Below are positions 12,114 through 22,474 of a stretch of 64,000 nucleotides of DNA, piece by piece (position 1 is the stretch's first letter; every line of letters starts with the position of its first letter). Origin of the DNA: Gnetum montanum (Eukaryota; Streptophyta; Gnetopsida; Gnetales; Gnetaceae); contig MNCI01007639.1 of assembly GCA_015680685.1 (NCBI GenBank), positions 78,881 to 142,880 on the forward strand. The letters are read 5' to 3'. Below the pieces are notes generated by a model. The model was given only the letters and a program-made list of their open reading frames with translations. It had not been told where the DNA came from and did no database searches. The position numbers were made by a program, and so were the translations under genes.

Positions 12114-14209
12114 CCCAAGCCAACCAACTCAACAAACAGCTCAACAGATGGACAACCATGCTCAATATTTTGAATCTCCTTCTTCCAATTTAGTCATGGG
12201 GGAGATGGCCAACCATACTAACACTTTATGCAACTCCTCTATCTTTTGACATTTTTGTTTTACACATTTTTGGTTTTACAACTTTTTGTTTTCATATTCT
12301 TTATTTTACATCTTTTTGTTTTTTAGGTTATTGATCTTTTCTAAGTTTTTGTTTTATACCATCATTAACATACTCAATATTTATTTCCTACTCTTTTACT
12401 TTCTTTTATGTTTGCTTGTGTTTGATGTATTTATCTACTCTTTTTGTTAATAAGGTGTCAAGTACAATGGTAATGTGCTACTTGATGGTGATATGTTTCA
12501 TTTGTAATTTGATTGTTGATGTCTAGTTTCTAACTTTGAATGTTGTTACTTATGACTAGGACATGGTTTCTTTTCATGTAATAGGCAGTGAGTCCACATC
12601 ATTTACCCATCCACATACTCTATGATTTTTCTTATTTTGAAAACATGTAGTCTCTTTTTCATTAATGCAACTTTAATAAATTGGTGACTTGTGTAGTTTC
12701 CAGAATTGGGAAGGAATAAAAGGTTTGGATAGGGTGTGGCTTCAAAGGGATGCCATATTCTTCATACTTGTCTATTTTCCTATGTGCAGGTGTGTTCTCG
12801 TGAGCTTCTCATTGTTTTGTGTTATTCCACAATAAGAAGTCACATAAGTTGTTACATGGTATGGTCCTAATTGAAAGAAAAAGATGAGAATTTAAAGCAC
12901 ACCCCTTAAACAAAATAAATGTGAAACGCATGGGTCTTTGCATGGTGTGTTTTCCATTCAAAAAAAGCATGGGAATTCAAAGCACACCCCTTAGACCAAA
13001 TAAAAGAGCTACAAGCACTAGTTATGGGACTTGTCTTGTCTCCTCTAACTAAGTTCATTTCTCACTTCCTACTTTCTCTTCAATTTGGAATGGTGGTTGT
13101 TTTGTGGGAGCATTCTTGTGTCTCGAGGGATGGATTAGTCTTAGAATGTCAATGCGTTATTGAAAGTGGTTGGTTTTGATCTAGACTAAGGATGGATCCT
13201 ACCAAGTCCTTTAATCACAAACTCCACAAGGGACTTCATATGACCATAATTAGGAATTCCATTCCATTCTCCTTTTCATCCATCTATGCTTTTCATGCCT
13301 CACCTCACTACCAGTTTCATGTTTTTGATTTAATGTTATGGTTTGATGTGTCGATTTTCTTAGTTAGTTACTTTTGGGTTTTTGTACTTAACTTTTCGTA
13401 ACCATTAATCATCCATGGTGCCCACAAACTCCTTTGTTTGAAGTTATGCAAGGGCATAAAAGGCATGTGCCTACTTTGGGGAGGACCCACTTGCATATCT
13501 TTTGGTTTGGTTAAGTTAAGTTATTTACCCTTAGACATTGTTACAATCAAATTCTTTTTATTTACCCCATCCATGCCATCCATTCATACACATCTTCCAA
13601 ACTATTGTTAGTGAATTTATTCTTTTTATTATTATGAAGTTCTATACCTTCTTTCCAGTATTCCTTGTGTTAAGTTTTTTCTAAATTTTATGGACTACTT
13701 CTCTTACTTAACCTGTTTGTCAATCTCCCCACTAACACTATCAAGCAACCAATCTATCACAATCACAACTCAGTTAGATAAAATCACTAATGAGACAAGG
13801 TATTCAGTCATTATCTATTACACTTTATATACTAATTCTTGATTTTGTTGTGATTGCAGTGGGGAGCATGGACTAGAAGTGAGACTGTCTTCACCAAGGA
13901 GAATGCAACAATATCACTCATGGGAGATTGTTCAAGACCACTAGATCTTTTCTACCTATCCCTCATTCTTCTATTGTTAAGAGGGGTTGGATGTCCATTA
14001 GATCCAAGGGTGTTCTTTCCTGTTGTCATGAACACCCAATTTTGTACACAATTACAATGTTGTATGCTTGGGCACTTCTATATTTATCTATTTTCTTTAT
14101 GTCACTCTGCATGTCAGTCGAATAGTCCACACCTCCTAATATATTTTGTAAAGGACTTGTTCCTCTTCTTCTATACTCAAGGATGAGTTTTTACTCAGTT
14201 ATGGTGGTA
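12114..14209 (+). other. Element A post-pol spacer lacking ORF3
   Basis: Non-coding. It begins with a purine tract (AGTCATGGGGGAGAT, about 12192-12206) and carries two A-loop hairpins (12858-12903, 12944-12988). A splice-acceptor-like TTGTGATTGCAG ends at 13859, but the sequence after it does not match ORF3 of B or D. The 110-codon frame at 13854-14186 has no recognisable family and is not conserved. The tract before the 3' LTR (ATGGTGGTA) is a mutated polypurine tract. A therefore looks like an ORF3-deleted relative. Confidence 0.6.
12858..12988 (+). repeat. Duplicated A-loop hairpin (two copies in A)
   Basis: Copy 1 pairs GGTATG (12858-12863) with CACACC (12898-12903), with one mismatch. 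Copy 2 pairs GGTGTG (12944-12949) with CACACC (12983-12988), and inner TTTTCCAT (12950-12957) with ATGGGAA (12969-12975). Both keep the AAAGCACACCCCTTA 3' arm. Confidence 0.55.
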
Positions 14210-15065
14210 TGATAAATCATGTTTTTCATACACTCCAATATTGGAGTGGCTGCAATATCAGGTATGCAATATCGTGGCCCGAGATGTGATATTGTACATT
14301 TGATATCATAGGGTTACTCCTAAGTCTATAAATATAGCCCCCAGGTGCATGATTGAGAGTAGTTTTTGGCTATCAAGTAGCAAAACTCTTGCAATTTGTC
14401 CATTTGAGAGTTAGAATATTTTCGAAAAACCCACAGTAGGAGGTCTAAGTGTAAACAGATCTTTATTCAAGCATTGATGTACCTGAACATACCATTGTGT
14501 TGGCAATAAAGACAAACTCTTTGATTCACCTTGCAGCACTTGAGACTTTCTTTCTTATGCATTTATATATATTGTGATTTCATTCAGTTTACATTAATGT
14601 TACTTACTTGGAAATTAATTTTGATCCATTAAGCAATTAATTAAAATATACAAGCACAGCTCCTTCGAATATACGTGTGACACTTGGTAGCTCAGAAATA
14701 GTTAGCATTTGACAACCCAATAATGTTTACACAAAGTTCAAGATGTGTCCAAGAAGCAGGAATAATTACTTGTGTTAGGCTAGATTAGACCATAATTTAC
14801 TTGGCATTTAATTACTCTTACTTTCATTATTGTTCTAGGCGAGTAAGTTGATAAAACACAAAATAATAAAAATCTTACGCCTCAATTACACTTAAACATA
14901 CAATTGCATTTCACAAGTGGTATTCGGAACATAATGAATGGACAACACGCATGCACTATTTATCTCTAGCATACTTGGTAATTAAAGTTTGCAAAATTTG
15001 ACTAGATCGCACGTGAACACCTATGATTTGTATGGTTGAGCATAGGGGTACCTCGTAGCTCATCG
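14210..15065 (+). repeat. Element A 3' LTR
   Basis: An 856-bp LTR starting TGATAAATCATG and ending GTAGCTCATCG. It is followed by TSD AAGGT (15066-15070). It carries the same TATA box and GATATC/AATATC U3 as the 5' copy, with scattered substitutions. Confidence 0.92.
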
Positions 15066-15070
15066 AAGGT

Positions 15071-17054
15071 GCATTATAGTTTTGGGCTTGTGCTGAGTTG
15101 AAGGATGCAATGGTTTCAGAATCGTGTTGTCTCTTTCTTGGCCATGCCTAAAGAAAGGATGCTCTCAACATTGTGGAAAACTCCCACTATTGTTGATAGT
15201 AGCAGCACAAGTAATGTTCATTGGTTGGTGCTATGGTGCAAAATCTTCCAGTACAACTAGTGGTGATGTAGAAGGAGGTGAAGGAAGAGGATATTGAGAG
15301 TAAGGAGGAGTGTAAGGAACATGAGGTGGTGATCCCGTAGGAGAGGACATGGGTTGATAATACTCGAGAGAGTGATAACAACGAGGTGAAGTAGAGGATG
15401 TTGATCTAGTTAGAGAAACAGAATGTTGAGCATAATAAGCACTTAGTTTCAGGTGATACAAAGGGTATGGCTAGTTTGGCAATGGCCTCCCCCATGACTA
15501 AGGGTTTTTCCATTGCTATTGAGAATAGTACTCCTATACAAAATCTAGATGTAGCATTCTTCCCTAATGCTCATGTAGATGTGACAAGATTGAGCATTGG
15601 CCTTTGGGGTGATTGTACAGACAAACATCACATTGATACTTATGATTTGTGGTTGAGCCCCTATCCTTATTTTCTTCAACCCTTCTTTCCAATTATTGAA
15701 TGGTGTTTTGTCCTACTTCTAGGATTGGTATCCTCTATTTGTTTTAGTCGTCAAAGTTATCTTCTGTGGATCTCCCTCTAATAATATCTACATATTCTCC
15801 ACATTTTTCATGTACCCACTCCATCATCCTACTAATCTTTGCCTCAATTTCATCTAGTGCTTTTAGTATTGGCAAAGGTGGGGATGGTTGAGTTGATTTC
15901 TCCTCTTCATGATTATACACCTTTGTTACTTCAAGAGTTTGATCCTACTAAGATTTTTTAACATTCTCCCAGTTGGCTGTTTTTGCTTCTTCTTTTGCTA
16001 CCTACTTAATAAGCTCTTGATATTGATGGGTTCATAGTTCATATATTTGACTTTGGGCATACATCCCCAGGGTCTCCCTTGTTTCATTATGAAGCCCATC
16101 CATGATGTGATACATTAGCCTTCCCTCAAAGAACCCATCGCTTGGGCATTTTTTTAACAAAGAGTAATATCTTTCTAAGGCCATGTCCAAGGGTTCATGT
16201 TTCCCTTGTTTCCACTCTTGGATTTGTCTCCTCAAGGCTAACACTCTTGCATAGGTATGATATCTTTCGTTGAAGAGGTTTACCATTGTAGGCCAACGAT
16301 GAATTGAATTCAATTGTAAAGACTTGTACCATACTTTAGCTTGGCAAAAAAGTGTCATAGGGAAGAGCTTAAGTCTTTGCTACCCATTTTCAATGTTGTT
16401 CCATATACAAGCATCATAGAAGTCTTGTAAATGATGTTGCAGATCTAAATCATAGCCTCTTGAGAACTTAGAAAAGTTGTTTAAATCAAGCCTGGGTAGA
16501 CAGCTTTTCTTGCGATGCTTGCGGGATATCTAAATGGCCTTTATTATATGCATTAGGCTCTTAGTGGCTATCAAGGATTCATCGTCACTAAATAGGTTGT
16601 GAGTTCGTAAGTTGGAACAATGTTGTCTATGTTCATGTTGGTGTTCCTGATTTTGCCCGTGGGTTTGATTTTTATTTCTATGCTAACCCCTTAAGGAATA
16701 GTCATGTGTGTCACAACCCAACATTGAAAGAGTAAAGGAAGAGAGGGAACTAAAAGACTCATCATGACTTTTTTAAGTCTCCCAATCATACCCTAATGTA
16801 CTCTTACTACCCATTGAGAAGGTCCTAGGCCTTATGAGCCCCCTCATTCTATGGGATGTCCCATCCTCACTAAAGGTGTCTAAGTTGGATGAAAAAATTC
16901 CTTGAGTATCATTAGGGTGTCTATGAACATATGAAACTCCTGCATAAGATTAGGTACTCCAAACTTCTTCTTCATCATAAATTTCATTAGTTCTCTAACG
17001 AATTACCTCACTAGATGTTGCGTTATCACTATCTTGTGAAAGAGACATTGTCAT
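15071..17054 (-). pseudogene. Element C gag (divergent, decayed)
   Basis: Read on the minus strand from ATG at 17054 (MTMSLSQDSD). The capsid core is open for 108 codons at 16358-16032 and contains VWYKSLQLNSIHRW, RRQIQEWKQGKHEPLD and HNETRETLGMYAQ, matching the retrotransposon gag region of E (59600-59890). A proline- and serine-rich tail follows to 15231 and continues past element A into 4993. Its N-terminal half does not resemble the gags of A, B or E, so C is a separate family with a related capsid core. Several stops interrupt it. Confidence 0.75.
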
Positions 17055-17163
17055 GAATTGTGTGTGCCTTAATTGAATTTAATCTCTTTGTCTGAAAGAT
17101 ATATCATTAATACCTTATTACAGTGATCTTATATGATATAACTAATCTAGATAACTAGCACCA

Positions 17164-17181
17164 TCCCTAGCAATGGTGCCA
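17164..17181 (-). other. Element C primer-binding site (tRNA-Asp type)
   Basis: On the minus strand it reads TGGCACCATTGCTAGGGA, one base from the LTR end. It shows four transitions from the canonical Asp-type site. Confidence 0.75.
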
Positions 17182-17182
17182 A

Positions 17183-17703
17183 TGATGAGCAACAAGGTAC
17201 CCCTACGCTCAACCATACGAATATGAGCATGTACGTGTGATCCGATTGAATTTCACGGATGGACTACTTGTGGTACCTAGATAGTTATACATTGATCACA
17301 GTTCATTTTCTTCCCACCTAGACTAGTATTTTCTTTGTCACTTATAGTTTAGTCTAGAGTAAGGTGTATGATGTAATCCCTACTACTATGCTACTCCTAA
17401 GGACAATAAGAGATAAGTTCATTAAGCTAATTAAGCTAATGGGCAAGAAGAAATAAGATCTAAGCTAGCCTAAGTGCGATGAGCATTTGTCCCTAATAAT
17501 CTATATGCATCTTGGACTTCGTGTACTACTTCTAGGATTACCAAGTGCACATCACTCAAAGCACTACTCGATACACTACTGGGTTACCACGTAGTTANTA
17601 TTTATAGGCTAACACAAGAATCACGATATCATGTATACGATATCGTATCCAAGCTACGATATCACGTACTTGATATTGGGGCCTGGCAAACTGTGATTCA
17701 TCA
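17183..17703 (-). repeat. Element C 5' LTR (contains a collapsed assembly gap)
   Basis: On the minus strand it starts TGATGAATCACAG at 17703 and ends at 17183. It is only 521 bases, versus 874 in the partner LTR. The shortfall falls at the single N at 17598: the partner has 355 extra bases (4177-4531) at that point. Adding them gives 875, almost exactly the partner length. Confidence 0.85.
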
Positions 17704-18930
17704 CTTGCTGATCTCGCATTCCTCAACCCTACAATGATAAGAGATGAAGTTTTTCAATAACTTCAAGACAAGCTTAAATAGGTTGAGACAAGGATGGTGA
17801 TAGCCATCTTTGACCAGTCCATGTTTGAAGCCAAAACATATTCAATTTAGAAAAACTTGGTCCAAACGTGCCAAGAGAATAAGCTGTTGACCACAAAAAA
17901 TGTCAATGTGCAGAAACAACAAATGCAAGAATTTATCCATCAACAGTAGGAGTAGCTAGCCAAGGTGAACACTAAGCTTAGGAGATTGGAAATGGAGAAT
18001 ACAAATATCTCCATGGAGAAAGTTGGTGCCTTACACCAAAATTTGCAATTGAAATTACTACCTAGAAGAAAAAGGCTCTAAAATTTAAGAGAGTCAAAGA
18101 TCACTACAAAGATCAAGTTGGCCTATAGAAAGAAGTAAATGATAAACAAATCTAGATGGCTAAGGAAAAATTCAATGAGACCCTCCAATAACTCCAGTAA
18201 GAAAAAGAGATGTGGCAACCTATCATTGATGGGATATATGCCTACAACAAAATGGAGATCCACATGAAGTAGTTGCATATTGAAGAGATTACTAAATATA
18301 TAGAGCTGGCCAATCTTCAATATGCAAACCTAGTGATGCTGACTACCAAACAGTTGTAGTCAGAGTTAAAAAAGAAGGTAGCCAACTCGTACTTGTTATA
18401 CAAGGTAGAGTTCAAGCATCACAAGGCATCCGAGGTGACCAAGCAGAAGCTTGAGACTGCAAATGTTGAACTCAAAGTTCTCAAGGCAAGATTCACCAAT
18501 CAAAGATCAATTTCTGAGAACCTAGCTAGAAGAATGAATAACTACCAAGAATTGTAGAATGCAATTAGGACATTCAACATTGAACACAAACAATTTTCCA
18601 CCAAGTTTGTCAATGTCAAGGAGCTATTTCCAATAATGCCCTATCCTTTGGATGTGCCCATTCTAGCAAAAATTAACAAAGCTATGTGGACCATGCATGA
18701 TCCCATAAGTAAGGAGGAGAAGATGAAAGCATTGTTAGATGCATTCGATCTTCCATCGAAAGTTGCAAAGTAGCAGGACAACCATAACAACCTCAAGCAT
18801 CACATGTGCCCAAAGTAAGAGAAGGTCCCTTAGAACCTTAGAAGCCTCCACCAACTGGGACCATTTGAACTTCTCCATTCTCTTCACACCATCAAAGGAG
18901 AATGTGTTTGTCAAATTTTATCCTTGTGTT
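17704..18930 (+). pseudogene. Element D ORF3, second part (decayed coiled-coil region)
   Basis: Continues the ORF interrupted at 3762. It aligns with B at 48760-49900. Recognisable pieces include a coiled-coil segment rich in Lys, Glu, Asn and Gln (about 17950-18030) and the LEMENTN(I)SMEK motif (17983-18020), which in B reads LATENRNLSMEE. Many stops are present. The end is taken near 18930 by comparison with B, followed by about 180 bases of AT-rich sequence and the polypurine tract TGTGGGGGTA. Confidence 0.55.
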
Positions 18931-19108
18931 TAATTTTATAGTCTTGAACACTAGAAAACTTTGTAATGATTGTATATCCAAACACTCAAGCACTTACTAT
19001 TGTTTGTGTTTGATATGTTTGTTGTATGTCTATCATTAGTCAATTATTCCATACCTTTCCAAATTTGTAAAAAACTCAAGGACTAGTTTTCATTCAATTG
19101 TGGGGGTA

Positions 19109-19970
19109 TGATAAATCATGGATTGGCTACATCAACTAGGCCCCATCAACTAGTCCCCATTGATGCATGATTTGATGCATTGACATGGCCCCATCAACAT
19201 AGTGTCTATTTTTGCCTATAAATACATGCTCATCCACCATATTTATGGCATGTCTTATCATAGTTGTAGTAGAGATCTTGTACTTTTATCATTTGGAAGT
19301 TAGAATATTTTTCTAAGTGCCCATAGGAGGACTCAAAAGTATACGGATCTTTATTTGAGCACTATTGTACTTGAGCACATTAGTGTGTGTGGCAATAAAG
19401 ATGAGGTTTTTGATAAACCTTGCAACACTTGGAAATAGATTAATTATTTATTTATGCATTTAATGTTTGATGTGATTTCCTTTAATGTTTTAAGTAATTA
19501 AATAGTTAATTAGGCTAAACTAAGCTAGATTAAGTAGCGATTAATTAAGCACATAAGTACAACCACTTCGAGCATATGCTTGGCACTTGATAATCCTAGT
19601 AATGCTTAACATTTAGTAAGAAACCAATTTAGGATGTGTATGGAAAGTGGGAACAGATGCTTATGTTAGGGTTAGTTAGGTGTAGTTAGTTACATTAAAT
19701 TAGCAATTACATTACTTCATTTCTTTCATCCTTTATTTTAAGCATCCAAAACATAAAACATAAAAATAATAAAATCATATGCCTCAATTACATGTAACCA
19801 TACCTTTCTACATCACAAGTGTAATATGGAAGACAAAAAATGACTATTAGGGTAAGTTCACTTCCTAGAGACTAGTGTACCGAAAGATAAAAACCAAGGA
19901 ATTCAACTGGATCACACATAAACACTTAGTGATTCGTATGGTTGAGCATAGGGGTACTTGTCACTCATCA
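19109..19970 (+). repeat. Element D 3' LTR
   Basis: An 862-bp LTR starting TGATAAATCATGG and ending TCACTCATCA, preceded by the polypurine tract. The U3 consists of CATCAACTAGGCCCC-type repeats (about 19130-19200), the same kind as in B and unlike the GATATC type of A, C and E. The TATA box is at 19217-19224. The U5 end is the shared family sequence. Confidence 0.88.
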
Positions 19971-19984
19971 GAACCTAAAATAAT

Positions 19985-20106
19985 AGTAATGTAGGTATAC
20001 CTTAATATATATAGTCTAATTTTGGACTTTGTAACTTAGCATTACCTACCAAAATCGAACCTATAACTTAGAGCTTTCAAATCAAGAGTCTTATTACTAA
20101 GATAAC
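19985..20106 (-). repeat. SINE-like tRNA-derived repeat, copy 1
   Basis: Read on the minus strand it contains AATAAGACTCTTGATTT, then GGTTCGATTTTGGTAGGTAA, then AATTAGACTATATAT. It aligns along its length with 57408-57524. GGTTCGATT resembles the pol III B box; the A-box region is decayed here. Confidence 0.55.
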
Positions 20107-20377
20107 ATTTTGAACATATAAAGAATAAAATATGCATAGTCAAATACTTGTAAATACATGATAACTAATACAAAGAACAACTTTTAGAGGTAATTAGATT
20201 TCAACATTTAATCATAAAATACACAAAATGCACAAAATGTTTGTGACTAAACTTCAATAGTAGTAAAAGCAAAGAATACAAACTTTAACAAAATACTCTA
20301 ACAAGCAAATTGTATTTACTTATGTAATAACAACAACAATAATAATAAAATTAGAACTAACTTATTGAAATGCATCT

Positions 20378-20571
20378 GATAGCACTAAGTAATTAAATGT
20401 TTTCATCAAATTAAATAATTAAACCTATTCAAATTTTAGATTATGATACTTATACTTCTGAATATATTCTATTTGATAGCACTAAGTAATTAAATGTTTT
20501 CATTAAATTAAATAATTAAACCTATTCAAATTTTAGATTATGATACTTATACTTCTGAATATATTGTATTT
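20378..20571 (+). repeat. 97-bp tandem duplication
   Basis: Two adjacent, nearly identical 97-base units (20378-20474, 20475-20571), both beginning GATAGCACTAAGTAATTAAA. Only about two differences are visible, so the duplication is recent relative to its surroundings. Confidence 0.85.
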
Positions 20572-21117
20572 CATTAACTAAAATCAATGATTCATTAATA
20601 AGAGCACATGCTTTCACTAAGGCAAGGATCATTAGAATGAGGTCATGAATTCCATTACTCACTAGGACTAACCATACATTCCTTACACCATCAAAAGTAA
20701 CATTATTATTAAAATTTCAAGATCCACAAGGAATTTCATCAACATAATCAATGGACAAAACATCACAAATCACATTATCCTTATATGATCCAATTCTAAA
20801 AGATAATTTGCATATGTCATGTACAATCCAAAAAATATCCTTGGACAACTAATGAACTTTATATGGTTTTAGGTAATTTTCAAACCAAGCCTTTGTACAA
20901 CATTATAAGAAATAACATTTTTTTAGGCTTCACCATCCACAAGGATGTGAATCCATTACTTATTATCAATACATATAGCACCAATTCTATTTACATATTA
21001 AAATTGAAAGTGAAAGATGGATTCAACTCCCTAAGAAGAGCACACTTGTAGGTTGTGCAAGTCAGGAGCCCTTGAAGATGAGTTGCATCCATTTCTTTTC
21101 TGTATTTTAACTACCCA

Positions 21118-21200
21118 TTTGAGACAACATAGTAGTAAGATCTTGGCCTAGTAACCTCAAATCATAAGTTTGATTTTACTAGACAACACTAAGTCATAAA
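21118..21200 (+). repeat. SINE-like repeat, diverged copy 2
   Basis: It contains TAGTAGTAAGATCTTGGC, then AAATCATAAGTTTGATTTTA and ACACTAAGTCATAAATT. These match, in order and spacing, the A-box to B-box part of 57426-57500, but with many substitutions. Confidence 0.35.
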
Positions 21201-21441
21201 TTAAAAAAATCTATAAATAAATTATAAAACTAGTCTTCATTATTAGGGTATATCCAACAAGTCTTCATGGACATAAGTAAAAATTTCAATGTTAGTTTCA
21301 TGATGCTACAATTAAAAAAAACTTATATGATTTATTTTTCTTACTTTATTTGTATTAGTTTAATTTGTAGAGTTTGTTTTTATTTTTCATAAAAATGTAG
21401 TATATATTCAATAGATCATATTGGTCTTTGGATGTAACCAT

Positions 21442-22329
21442 TGATGAAGTGTCATTTGTCGATGCGTCGACTAGGCCGCGTATACGCAGCCGCGTCGACG
21501 CAGCCTCGTTGATGTAGCCTTCCATGCGTTGACGTGGCCCCGTTTACGCAGATCCTATTTCGGCCTATAAATAAGAGGGCCTTCCACCTCATTTAGGTAC
21601 CTTTCAGTTAGTTGTATCGAAGCTCTTGCAATTGATTCCTGTAGGAGATAGAATATTTTCCAAGTGCCCGCAGCAAGTGTAAGAAAAGTGATCGGCTCTT
21701 TATTCGAGCATTGATGTATCTAAGCCCATTGGCGTGACGGTAATAAAGACGAACTATTCAAGCATTCCTTGTAGCATTTGGACTTAGATATTTTATGCTT
21801 TCAGTAGTTTAATATGTTTATGCTTTTTTAATTACTTAAGTTTCTATTATTGTTATCCCAATCGCTATCACTCATTCGTAGTTCGTAAAGGCCATAAGTA
21901 CGACCATCTCAAACGTAAATCAAACACTTGGTAAACCCAATGATGCTTAATGTCTGGTAACCCAGAAGTGTTAGGAGATGCTCAGAACATGCTTGGAAGA
22001 TGGGATCGGATACTTATGCTAGGAATAGTTAGAGTACAAGCTAGGATAATTATAGATTAGATAATAGTTTATTCCTTACTTTTCATGCCTTAATTAGCCG
22101 CCAAAAGATAAGTAAAAAGATATAAAAATCATTAGCCTTAATCTCACTTAACCATTGTAAACAGAACATCACAAGTCAGATTAGGAAGACAATGACCGTT
22201 CTAACCCAAGGTTTCGCTGGTTAGAGTCTGGTGTATGTTAAGTGCTTACAATCTATAGAATTTGACCAAGTCACGTGTGAATGCCCGTGATTCGTATGGT
22301 TGGGCATAGGGGTACCTAGCCGCTCATCA
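21442..22329 (+). repeat. Element B 5' LTR
   Basis: An 888-bp LTR, TGATGAAGTGTC to GCCGCTCATCA. The U3 (21460-21550) is a run of imperfect repeats around GTCGAC, GTATAC and GGCC. The R-U5 half is shared with A, C, D and E. Confidence 0.93.
21566..21573 (+). promoter_or_regulatory. TATA box of element B 5' LTR
   Basis: TATAAATA, directly downstream of the GTCGAC/GGCC repeat block and followed by AGAGGGCCTTCC. The 3' LTR has the same arrangement near 50256. Confidence 0.6.
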
Positions 22330-22330
22330 T

Positions 22331-22348
22331 TGGCATTGTTGTCAGGGA
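22331..22348 (+). other. Element B primer-binding site (tRNA-Asp type)
   Basis: TGGCATTGTTGTCAGGGA differs from the canonical Asp-type site at five positions, all G-to-A or C-to-T. Confidence 0.78.
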
Positions 22349-22474
22349 TTGTTAATCTTACATGCATCATCTAACCTTAGTGAAATTATCATTCAGGTTA
22401 TTGGAACAGACCAAGGATAGAAACATTTACGCACGCTAGGCAAATTAAAGTGAATAGTAAGGTACACCAATTAC

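Larger units (their letters stand above)
4999..15065 (+). mobile_element. Element A: complete but decayed Athila-like element inside C
   Basis: A 10,067-bp element bounded by LTRs 4999-5861 and 14210-15065, with a perfect 5-bp TSD AAGGT (4994-4998 and 15066-15070). It has a tRNA-Asp-like primer site, gag, protease, RT, RNase H and integrase in the Ty3/gypsy order. Every coding segment contains stops or frameshifts. ORF3, present in B and D, is missing: the space before the 3' LTR holds only about 350 bases unrelated to it. The final base of the 3' LTR is G in place of A. Confidence 0.92.
3763..17703 (-). mobile_element. Element C: minus-strand gag-only LTR element inside D
   Basis: LTRs lie at 3763-4636 (3' LTR) and 17183-17703 (5' LTR, with an assembly N). 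The tRNA-Asp-like primer site is on the minus strand (17164-17181) and the polypurine tract TCATGGGGGTA abuts the 3' LTR. The flanks are CTTTC (3758-3762) and CTTGC (17704-17708), a TSD with one change; element B has the uninterrupted sequence with CTTGC at this site. After removing element A, the internal region is only about 2.9 kb and encodes gag with no pol, so C would have needed enzymes from another element. Confidence 0.85.
1..19970 (+). mobile_element. Element D: Athila-like Ty3/gypsy retrotransposon, 5' truncated by window edge
   Basis: This is the outermost element of the left block. The window opens just after its integrase: the first 120 bases match the post-integrase stretches of A (12115) and B (45000). 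It continues with a spacer, a decayed third ORF and a 3' LTR. Element C (3763-17703) splits the third ORF; joining 3762 to 17704 restores alignment with the matching part of element B (48740-48800). The 3' LTR is followed by GAACC, the expected right TSD copy, but the left copy and 5' LTR are outside the window. D must be older than C and A because it contains them. Confidence 0.85.
19971..21441. other. Non-element DNA between D and B
   Basis: AT-rich sequence outside any LTR element. It holds a minus-strand SINE-like copy (19985-20106), a 97-bp tandem duplication (20378-20571) and a weaker plus-strand SINE-like copy (21118-21200). A 62-codon frame at 20863-21051 has no recognisable family and no conserved context, so I do not call it a gene. 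The last five bases (21437-21441, ACCAT) are the left TSD of element B. Nothing else is evident. Confidence 0.6.

Noticed and set aside
13854-14186. Frame of 110 codons before the A 3' LTR
   Set aside because: Cys/Leu-rich, no relative in B or D, not a recognisable family.
15467-15781. Plus-strand frame of 104 codons
   Set aside because: Lies opposite the gag of minus-strand element C; no domain resemblance.
20863-21051. Frame of 62 codons in non-element DNA
   Set aside because: No domain, no conserved neighbour, and the length is unremarkable for AT-rich sequence.
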